From Tubulanus polymorphus (taxonomy: Eukaryota > Nemertea > Palaeonemertea > Tubulaniformes > Tubulanidae), in assembly GCF_964204645.1 (NCBI RefSeq), contig NC_134030.1:22513210-22573209 (forward strand): DNA of 60,000 bases. Reading direction: 5' to 3'. Each line of letters starts with the position of its first letter. Position 1 is the first letter of the stretch. A program made the translations under genes and the position numbers. The notes beneath the pieces were generated by a model. That model was not told the DNA's origin. It searched no databases and saw only the letters and a program-made list of their open reading frames with translations. This document shows, piece by piece, positions 39,701 through 51,700 of this stretch.

Positions 39701-42700
39701 TATTACAACTTGATATAATAATGTGGAGTGAAGAATTAGAGAATGTTATTAAACACGAACTGAACACCATTTACACAGGACATGTAATAGCGGTGCAAAT
39801 GATGCCGTTTGATGAGGTAAAAAGCGATATCATTTTCACTTTCATCGTCACCCGCGTATGATACTAGATGGGTTTCCACTGCGAGGTGAGAGACAAATAA
39901 AAATGTGGTTTTCTATTTCAGGTGAAATTAGAATGGAGACATGCGCCACCTGGTGTGGAGATACCGCATCATCCCATCCCATTCAATCATCAACCCCAGA
40001 ATCATGTGTTTATCGTTAAGTGTGAAAATGAAGAAATGTGTGAAATCTACAAATTGCGACTTCAACAATCACCGCAATCGATAGGTTCGGGTCTTGTGAT
40101 CGGTGCTAGTCGTCACGGGAACGAATACGTGTTTAGAGTGAACACTGAACCGATCAGTGAAGCGCAGACAGTTCGACCAGACATTGATCAAACTCATACT
40201 TCTCTGATTGATCCTGATAATTTAGAACATCAATTTTGTCAACTGAAATGCACAGTTGAAGAGAGGCTGAACCGATGCTGTACTGAACAACAACTAGAAG
40301 ACAGGCTGAACCGATGCTGTACTGAACAACAACTAGAAGACAGGCTGAACCAGTTCTGCACTGAACAACAACTAGAAGACAGGCTGAACCAGTTCTGTAC
40401 TGAACAACAACTTATAGCATTAGAAGGTAAACTGAACAAAACTACCAGAGATGTCAAAGGGAGAATCGATAAGGTAGAGTGGTCTACCGATGATGTCATA
40501 GGGAGAATTGATAAGGTGGAGTGGTCTACCGATGATGTCATAGGGAGAATTGATAAGGTGGAGTGGTCTACCGATGATGTCATAGGGAGAATTGATAAGG
40601 TAGAGTGGTCTACCGATGATGTCATAGAGAGAATTGATAAGGTAGAGTGGTCTACCGATGATGTCATAGGGAGAATGGATAAAATGGAGAGATCTACCAG
40701 TGATGTCATAGGGAGAATTGATAAGGTAGAGTGGTCTACCGATGATGTCATAGGGAGAATTGATAAGGTAGAGTGGTCTACCGATGATGTCATAGAGAGA
40801 ATTGATAAAGTGGAGCGATCTACCGATGATGTCAGATGCCATATGGAACGCATAGATGATGTCATTGATTCATTGATGATCAGTAAACAGGTTCAGACAG
40901 ACTACTCTCCCCCAACCTATTGAGCAGACAGGTCGACAGTCACGTATAATATGTACGCACTGCGGGACCAGTATATATATATAGGCCTATTACGTGGATG
41001 ATAATAATGTAATGAAGAGATACATTAAGAATGATGGTGGTGTATATGGACTCCATACTGATCCATCTGTTTGTACTGGAGAGAAATGAGAGATTCCTGC
41101 CTTCAGGACAAACTTTTAGAATAAATCACTGATATTTTGTTTGGATACCGTAGAACGTTAGTAATCAGTGGTCATAGTGTCTACGTGCAGTCAGAAAGAG
41201 ACGTTCATGTTTTACGTTTACTAGAAAACCCTGTAAACAGTTTGATCGATAGAAACCGAGTGAAGAGATATCAACTGCATGGACTTTACTTCATCAACTG
41301 CTTTGTTGTCGACGCACGGGAACGGATGTTTGTTTGCAAATAGCTTACTGTATTTGGTGATACACATTTCAGGGACACAATATAATTATAATTTCACTGA
41401 ATAATCAAAAACTTACATCGTTTAGATTAGATTCTAAAAGCGTATCTCGCATGTTTTTTAAACTTGTGATCGATGATTTCTTCAGTCCGGCCATCACGAT
41501 GTTATCCATATAATCGAGGTAGTCCTCCCAGGCGGGAGACGCTTTACTGATCTGAGCCGCCTCAAACGAACGATCGATGAGCTGATGAATCCGACAACCA
41601 GACGGATGAATCACCGATTCCTGCTCTTCTTCCAGTTGTCTATAAGCAGACGCACATAACGTCCATGATTATTATAGTAATAATGATAATGATTATAATA
41701 ATTCTAGCTCAGAGCTGTTCACAACAATATAGATAAAATAGATACAATTACTAGATATCGAATTAGATCTGATTCTCTAAATAGAATTTTCTAAATGACT
41801 TATTGATAAATAATACAGTGAAACTTGTTGCTGCTGAAGTCATCGCAGTTTCTGATGATCATTATATTAAACTATATCAAATAAGAAATACAAATTAAGA
41901 CTCAAAATAGAGACAACTTTAGTAATATGACGACTTATCCAAATGATGACTTACATTTAGTAAATTGAATTAGAAATACAAATTACAACAAAAAAAAAAG
42001 ATCAATCAAAGCTAGGGGTACAGTAGGGCTAGGTTTCACTAAAAGTAATCGCTCAAAAATTAGATTGAATTCAAAGTTAATAGACTGTTTTGAACGCATG
42101 AATCCAATTCAACTTCATTTCTAAATCTCGTTTTACAGTTATTCACAAAAAACAAATAATTCCTAAATCATGACTGAAAACCTGAATTAATGAGGAAAGT
42201 ATTTTGACTAGTGAATCAAACATTTTGTTAAACTGGATCCAGAGCAAATTGCGAGTCAGTGAGGAATCATTTCGCAAAAATAGAATAAGAATTCTGATAC
42301 CTCTGCCAGGTAAGAAGTATATCCATCAGGTAGCTGGTGGCCGGGTTACGAGCCGCGAACACGTCTAGTGTTAATTTCGACCACGAGAGGGCGATGTCGG
42401 ACACTTCGAGACAGTTGGTTTGCACGATATCGCGATTACTGTACATATCGACGCAGACCAACGACGAAGCGATTTCTATAAAATCAGCGCTTTCTTCCGT
42501 TTTCCAAGTGTACACCGTTAACCCTTGTTCAAACAGCTGCAAAATATCGTAAACCGCGCCGTGTGTTTCATGGAAAACAGTCAAAAAATCGGAGCCAATT
42601 TCACAGTTCTGAATTCGGACAAACCTGATCAATTTTCGTGAGTTTCTGTTCGAACAGCGGTCTCTCGACCTCCGTTAGATTCTTTACCATCGTGTTGTAT

Positions 42701-45700
42701 TTAGAAACTATCGTCTCCAATCTCGTAGCTGTCACCTGTCAATTATACAAGAATTTGATGGTGTCATAGGGTGATTTATAGAGGTGGCCATGTTATCTGA
42801 AAGTGTTTACAGTGTCTTAAGTGTCTAGCGAGGTAATTTGATGATGTCATTGGAAGTTTATGGAAGCAGACATCTTTTCTAGAAGTATTCATTGATACAA
42901 TGGCAAGGCAATAACTAGACTATCACTATTGTAGGGGTTATATGCAATAGAGGGGGAGGGGAGATGGGAGGGGGGAGAGGGGAGATGGGAGGGGGGAGAT
43001 GGGAGGGGGAGAGGGGAGGTGGTAGGGGGGTATTTTACTGACCTGTAAGTCGAATGCGTTGGTATTCCTCAGTAATTCACGAGCCTGACTCGGTAACTCA
43101 ACGTTATCGGTTCTAAGGTGGAGAGGGGGAGGGGGAGAGGGGAGATGGGGAGGTGGGGAGGGGAGGGGGGTATTTACTGACCTGTAAGTCGAATGCGTCT
43201 GTATTCCTCAATAATTCACGAGCCTGACTCGGTAACTCAACGTTAAACGGTTCCTGCGATAAATAATGAATCTCTCTCAGTAAACGAATCAACTGACGAT
43301 CGAGATTCACGTGAATCGTCGCTGCTGTAGCCGTAGATTCTTCACCGGATGCTGGATAGTTCTCCGTATCATCATCTTCCATCATTAATAGAGGTTGTTT
43401 TAGTCTGGATGTTAATTCAGCTGATATACTCAACTCCCAATCATTCAACAGTTTACCTTCATAACTACAAAATAACATTAATTTTTGTTTAGCTTGTTTT
43501 TGTTAAGATTTGATTTGAATCTCAAAACCACCAAAATAAATTAGAATTTCAACATCATTGGAATCATTCAGATTGATCTAAAACCAATCTTTAAATGGTT
43601 AAGAATGTTATTTGCATTTTATGCGTAACCACATTCATTATTGTTTCTGTGAAGGTGAAATTTAGATCAACCTCAAGACTTTCAGATGAATAAACTATGA
43701 TATATCGACAATAATGACGGATATTCAGATTTATCTAACTGAAATCTTTGGAGAAACAGTAAAGAATGTTCATTGCATTCTATACTATGATAACATTCTT
43801 TATTGTTTACGTGAAGATGCGATTTAGATAAATCTAAAAAAATCTAGATGAATAAACTTCAGATACCATAAATTGTGGGATTCTTTATCAAACTAAAGAG
43901 AATGTTTTAAAGATCCTTCTAAAGATCCCAGAGAAAAATCCAGGGTCTTTGAGAAAGGGTCCCATCGATCCCTCAAAATGCCCAGTGGTGGCAAATAGAA
44001 CTCAACATCTCAACGTAAAGTACTTACGCTTCTATGTCGTGCATGACTTCTTTATAGGTATCTCTAAGTTGCCAGCCGAGATCTCCATCCAGTGAATGTA
44101 AACTGACTTTACGCATTTTATCCATCGGATGCTGCAAAAAATCAAAAACATCTCTCTTACCAACCAGTTCCATACATCCACAATTATAAGCTCTACCCTG
44201 GACCCAGTTCCATATATCCACACTTATAGCTCTACCCTGGACCCAGTTCCATATATCCACACTTATAGCTCTATCCTGGACCCAGTTCCATATATCCACA
44301 CTTATAGCTCTACCCTGGACCCAGTTTCATATCCACACTTATAGCTCTACCCTGGACCCAGTTCCCTATATCCACACTTATAGCTCTACCCTGGACCCAG
44401 TTCCCTATATCCACACTTATAGCTCTACCCTGGACCCAGTTCCACCTCCACAAGGAAACATTTCAGACTAATGTTTTCATACTGAGTATGGAATTATATA
44501 TATTCATTATCTTTACAACACGAACTCAAGAGTGTTTCATCAATCTATAACACATACCTGCATACGTTGTTTCAATGCATGAACCCAGAATAGTTTACTA
44601 ACAACAGGAGGCATGTTCAGATGAGTCGGAGGTTTGTGTCGAAATGTATTCAACATTTCTTTGACGTGGATGATTTCTTCCGTAAAAGATTCCACTAATA
44701 TTCGATCTTTATCTTTCAAATTTGCCTGAATTCAAAAAAATTTACAATTTGCGTTACAAAGATACCGGTACTTGAGACCAGCTTTAAACTTTCCCGTAAG
44801 CAAGTAGGCATGAGTTTTACAAAATTTCAACTTTAAAATTGATTTGATTTCAACATTAATACAGTTTATCTTAAGCATAAATCATTTTTATTAAACCTCA
44901 TTCAGCACTAGAGACACTGGATTTATCTACTGAAAGAGTTGGAATTTAAGATCAACATCTCAGCAACCAGGGTAGACCTAAAATAGAGGCTTATATCAAC
45001 TATCTTCTCTAAAAGCAAAGCTACCACGCTTGAAAATATTCTCAAATTTCACTAGTTCCTCAATTCAGCTGTAAATGGAAACAAATTGGTCCTAAATCTA
45101 ATTGATTCCTCACTAGACTTAACACGAGACTCACCTGAACTAGTTCTCGTCCGCTGATGCCTTCAAACACCTCAAGCAGACGCAGCTGTGCCCCGATTGT
45201 CGGACACTGTTGAAAACTGCATCGTAAAATATCCGCTAATTTACGCTCCAATTCCTACAACCGACCGATAAACAGAAGGACAGTTAGTACGAATCGACCA
45301 ATCAGAAACCTCTAACGTTTCTAAATTATTCATTACCTTGACGACGGTTCGAAAAGCGAAGAACGCTTTCTCGAAAGCTTCCGTGGAATCAATCTTTAAA
45401 ACGTTGTCGACTTTCGCGAAGAAGTTTCCCATCGCGGTCTCATACTGAGCGTGGATCTCCTTAACGAGCGCGTCCAGACTGAGACTACCGGCGCCTCCTA
45501 TCTGAGCTGTGTCGGCGAGCAGACGGAAATGACGCGTCGTCTGCACAAGCTCAAGAACGTCGTTACATCTATAAATAAATTAAGATATGGCCGCTTTCAT
45601 CAATACATCTGTGAAATCATCAAATTTTCTCGATATTTGATTCGTGAATAGATGGCTCTCCCTAAATCTCCCTATGACATCATCAAATTGTCTATTAGTT

Positions 45701-48700
45701 ATTCACTTTCAACACTCCTAGAAAACATGTCTGCCTCCATAAATCCCCCTATGACATCATCAATTCTTTTACAAATGATCTGATCTATAGAAATATCTAG
45801 AAAGTATGTCTGCCTACATAAATCTCCCCATGACATCATCAAATTGTCTAGTGATTCATTTTCAACACTCCTAGAAAACATGTCTGCCTACATAAATCTC
45901 CCCATGACATCATCAAATTGTCTAACTAGCGATCAGATCTGTAAGTTGTAAAACTGGGCGCCTGAATGATGATGGATCTTAACGAACCTTTCCATGAAAC
46001 TGTTCATCAGATTGAAACATGAAGCGTTTCTCGCAGGCCACGGACTATCGGTCCAAATATAGACATCATCGTCGTCGAGTGAACTCAATTCAGCGTCTGT
46101 CATACCGTGTTGCTTTCTGGGTATACTGTAGGGTGGTATATACGCGAACGGGCCGTACATCTTAGCCGTCCACATCGGACCTTGCGGCTTATGAGTCCTG
46201 AAATCAGAATTATCGAGTTAGTCGAACCCTATATCATACAGAAATTCACAGTTAAAGACTCTGGGTGCAGTTCCACAGTTCTGAGTAAAGATTTGACTCA
46301 TCGAGTTAACTCATTGAAAATGAACTAACTTTAACTCTAACTCATGACTGTGGAACTGGGTTCTTGAGTTCATTTCACATGTTTTCCAACAATTTTGTTC
46401 CACAGGGTTGAAAGAATTGAGTCAAAACATTAATTTTCTTCATAAAATACGATAAAAACCCACTATTAACCCTTTCAGTGCTGACTAATTAACACCCTAT
46501 AGTGCTGGAGATAATTTGAAAATTTAAAAAAATTCCACCCTAGTGTGTTGAATAACGGGAATACCACTATAGTGTGTCTACACCGCGGCGCAGTGTATCG
46601 TTAGTTACTAGTATTTCACTATGTTTGACAGGGGCTGCCATCTTTCAAGAGAGATAATTACTAATTACATCAATACACCGCAGTGCGGCGTACTAGCAAA
46701 ATCCATCACTGATTCGTACACTGCGGTGTAGAAGCACTGAAAGGGTTTACAGATCATCCAGTGTAACTTACAGTTTTTCTGCATTTTCTGCAACGTTTTT
46801 AGCGTTTAATTCATCAGCGCGATCTTTCTCATCCAGATACGTCCCTCGAAACGCCGCACAAACTCTCAACGCTTCTTTCAGTTTAGAGTGCGACTGAAAA
46901 TATCATAGAAAACAAATCTGATTGGTCCATTTACGAGGTAATTAAAAGTACTGACCAATCTCAACTGAGGATACCTGACACTGACTCTCTGATTGGTCCA
47001 TATGCGAGGTAATTCAATAAACTGCGACCAATCACAGCTGAGAACTCTCTGATTGGTTCATTTATGAAGTATTTCAATAAATTAACCGATCAGAGCTGAC
47101 TTCATTGATTTCAATTAAAAATAGCAAGCTATTCTAGATAGCAAGACCCTTCCAGGAGAGGGAGGCACAAGACACCCTTCCTGGAGAGGGAGGCACAAGA
47201 GACCCTTCCCGGAGAGGGAGGCACAAGAGAACCTTCCAGGAGAGGGAGGTATGAAGAGAATGAATAATAAATACCTCTAGCGGTTCATGAAGAACGTCCT
47301 TGCCGACCATCGCGTTCGCTCTGTGGACAACTTCATTCGATATCAATTTCAGAATGTGAAGAAACTTCTCTTTCTGATGGTAATACCTGAAATAATCAAC
47401 ATTTAAAATCATCATTCAAGAATGAAAAAGTTTCATGAAAAAGAAACTCAAATATTTGGTTTAGAAGCTATTGGTAAAGCACAATGAAAACATTTAAACT
47501 TCAGTTACTTCAAACTTAACATTTGTTATCTAAGAACTTTGATTTTCTAATTAGGGTCCAGTTTCACGGAAGAAACTCAAATTTTTGGTTTAGAAGCTAT
47601 CAGTTAGTGCATGTTTTCAATAAGCAGAACCCCTAGGTTTCCGAGTACTGTGGAAGGGTACTGCTCTCCTATACTCAACAATTGAAACCGTTTTGAGCAT
47701 TTGATTCAGTAACTTCAAACTTAACCCTTTAAAGCTTGAATCTCTTATAAAACGAGAATGAAATTTTTACGTTACCTGGAATGTGACCAGACGAGAAACA
47801 GAGTTCGAATTAACGGCGGAAAAACCTGCAGCATTTCGTCGGTGTCGGTCGAGTGATGCAAACTGTCGAACCACGGCTGTAGAGTTCTTAAATATAACAG
47901 ATTATCCTCCGAATCTCGGATTGCCTGAAATGATTAAACAAAAGGATAAGTACTCGTTTCTGAGTAAGATTTACAAAGAGAATCAAATAAAACTTCTTTA
48001 AGGATTGAGGAAAAAAACACAAGAAAAATGGACTTTCGAATACGAGCTTCAAAGAGATTTGAAAGATTGAAAAAAAAAAGAAATTGAAATAAAGAGACTT
48101 TCAGGATTACTTAACAAATCTATGAAGACAAGAATGGATTGCAAGAAAGAATCACAGGGAAAAGGATATATGGATTACTGAAATGAATCTTTGAAAATAA
48201 CTTCCAGGATTATGGAATTAAAGAAAATGAACAAAGGCTTGAAGAGATTTTAAGGATTAGAAAAATGAATTTATGGAAGAATAGATCAAGGGCTATGAAA
48301 AAAACTTGAAGGGTTTTGAAAGTCATGAAGAAAAAATCTAAAACAGTCAAAATTTGTATGAAAACGTCGTTACCTTTTCGATGTCTTTTCTAACATTGTT
48401 GAAACTATGCGCGTATTGACTGTTAGCTTCCTCTAGATTCATCAGTATATCCCTGGCGACCGCTGAATCTAACTGTTCGTTAATCGAATGAAGCTTCTCC
48501 AATCGATGTTTCCATAGTTTCACCTCCGACAGCGGGCCGGCGTCGTTACCATAGTAACGAGTTAAATCCGTTATCGGTTCGTGTTTCATTATTGCCTGGA
48601 AAAATGAATCACAAATCAACTTACCGGTAATTCCCCCTATGACATCATCAACTGATTACAGGTTTGTTCTACAGTCATTTCTAGAAGAGATGTCAGCCTC

Positions 48701-51700
48701 TATAAATCACCCTATGACATCATCAAATAGTCTACAAGTAATTTGACCTGTAGCCACTCCCACAAGTTGTATACCCTTCTGCGTGCATAGATTAATCTGT
48801 GACATCATCAAAATGTCTATTTTCTATAGAAAATATGATTGCGTTCAGAAATCCCCCTATGACATCATCAAATCGCCATTTACTGATCTGCTATAGACAC
48901 TTCTAGAAATGACTACATCCATACATCCCCCTATGACATCATCAAATTTGTCTAAGAAACCTGTGGTTGTTATGTTGTAAGTCTTCGCCGTGATGTCATA
49001 AGGAGAATCGATGGAAGCAGCCATGTTACCTTGATTTGTTTGATCCAGCCGATGACCGTTGATTCTAGAACGTGTAACACAGCGGAACGTCTGTTCACAC
49101 ACGCAGCCGCTTCGGCTAAAACCTCAATAGAGGGCAGCGGTAGTACAATATCACCCTATAAACAAATAAACCGCAATTATGTAATAGATATAGGCACCGG
49201 CTAAACTGAAACACCAGGGGCCAGTTACACAGTCGTGACTTAAGTCCAAAAGTGGTCTTAAATCTTAAGACTGGTCTTAAGTTGTTAGATTAGCTACAGA
49301 ACTGGGTTGGTCTTAGACTTGTCTTAAGTCTAAGCTATGACTATGCAACCTGCCCCAGGGCTGGGTTTCATAGATGTGGAAGCAAAGTAATCCTGGCTAG
49401 GAACATTTTGAAATTTGTCAGTTATATCAATGGTTTCTCATTGTTACTATGTTAGTTGTCACCCAAATTGAGGATTTACCCCTAGGGATAACTTTGATAC
49501 TCAGTCTATGAAACCGGGCCCAGAAATATAAACACTCATGGTACAGACATTTAAAGATGGATTAAAACTTAAACATATTTTTACGATTATCTAATATCAA
49601 TCAGCGCAGGGAAATCTGAACTATCAAACTCGATTAGAGTGTCTTATATACTGAAACTAGAACGCAATTTATTCGAAAAGTAGTCGTTATGAAACTTACG
49701 TGTTGGTGTCCCTCGGTGATTTCAACAATCGACATCATTCGATGTAAAACGTCCATGATTTTATCGGAGTTGACGCCGGCGTTTAGCGCGACGTTTTGAT
49801 CGATGCATAACATCGGCATAAACACTTCTCTTACGAGTAAATCAATATGCTGCAGAGCAGACGGCGAACAATCGATATAATATACCTCATCATCTGTAAT
49901 CAATCAAAAACATTCGTTCTTTAGTTTATCGAAAACTGATTAATAAATTATCAGTTAAAATCAGTACAGGGCCCAGTTTCACGAAAAGGTTAAACTCAAA
50001 TTTTTGGTGTAATCACCATTGGTTACTCATGTTTTCAATGAGGACAACAATTCTTACTTAGCTGTTTTAGGCTTAAACTTTTTCGTGAAACTGGGCCCAG
50101 TACGGTTAATTTTTCTAAATTTTAGACCTTGAGTTTGTCAAATTAAACCGTACTGGGGGCCAGTTTCACAAAAAAGTTTAACTCTTAAATCGATTTAATT
50201 TCTTCATCAATTCAGTTTATCTTCAATCGATTAAGGCCTTAATTCTTTTTGTGAAACTGGGCCCTGGATTAAGGCCTAAACCGATTTAAGATCAACTGAG
50301 TTTACTAAGAAATTGAACCGATTTCAGAGTTAAACCTTTTTGTGAAACTGGGCCCAGTACGGTTGATTTGATAAACTCAAAGTCTAAAATTTAGACAATA
50401 ATGAGTAAAAAATACAATACAATTTACAAAAAATAACAGCGTAACATAACATAATCAAAAACTGCCTTTATGCGGACAAAATTCAAGGGTCAGCAGTACT
50501 GTAGTCAAGGGTGGAGCCAGGATATCTGTAAAACAGGGGGATCATATGGAAGAGTATAAAAGTAATCGCAAAAAGCAATCTAACACAGCAAGGCCCTCTC
50601 CCAGATTATTTTGAAATTTCAAAAGGCTTTTTGATGGCTGACATTATTTTATTCTAAGAGTTTATTTTAAGAATTTATCCCAACGAAAGATTCCATTGCG
50701 CAGTTCAAACAAATTTCAGTCTCATTGCAAATGCACAAACTTAGAGAAACATTTTGCTTTGAAATGTTCTTGAAAATCAGTGGGGGATTTTTACCTACTT
50801 TGAATATATGGGGATTTCTACTTAGTGGATTTTTACCTACAACCATACCTACAATTCATATTTCTTTATAAAATGGGAAAAAAATTCCTAAACATTTTGA
50901 GGGCACCAAAAAAAATTTAGGCAAGGACTAGTGATGAGGACTAGTCCCCCTGGTCCTCTGTTGGTAGTGAATAAACCGGTAGTAAAATAGCTGCTGAACA
51001 GTAAGTCATTTTGTTCATTTTGTCGTTTATCGAAACAACCTACTCATATTTTCTTTAGTCAGTTTAGTTCCCATGTTGGTTTTGAGGAAGATCATAGCTT
51101 TATTGTGTAATTCAGCTGGAGGGTTGATAGAGGCTAACATCTGTCGAGGTGGGTGAATATAAACGTACAACCTCCTTACATCCTCATTGTTCAAAAACTC
51201 ATGAAATGCATATCTGAAAAATAGATTTATTCAAAAAAATTAATGTTCTTCATCAATGATTAATCAACAGTTAGGCCCTATTTATCAGTTTGTCAAGGGT
51301 GCAAGTCAGCCCAATTAGTTTGTCTTAGTGACTGGGCACAGGGCACAAGCCAGCCCAATTAGTTTGTCTCAGTGACTGGACACAGGGCACAAGCCAGCTC
51401 AATTAGTTTGTCTCAGTGACTGGACACAGGGCACAAGCCAGCTCAATTAGTTTGTCTCAGTGACTGGGCACAGGGCACAAGCCAGCTCAATTAGTTTGTC
51501 TCAGTGACTGGGCACAGGGCACAAGCCAGCTCAATTAGTTTGTCTCAGTGACTGGGCACAGGGCACAAGCCACCTGAATTAGTTTGTCTCAGAGACTGGG
51601 CACAGGGCACAAGCCACCTGAATTAGTTTGTCTCGGAGACTGGGCACAGGGCACAAGCCACCTCAATTAGTTTGTCTCAGTGACTGGGCACAGGGCACAA

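Noticed and set aside
41137-41343. 68-codon plus frame after the nested repeat gene
   Set aside because: No motif, and it contains the likely poly(A) region; probably 3' UTR.
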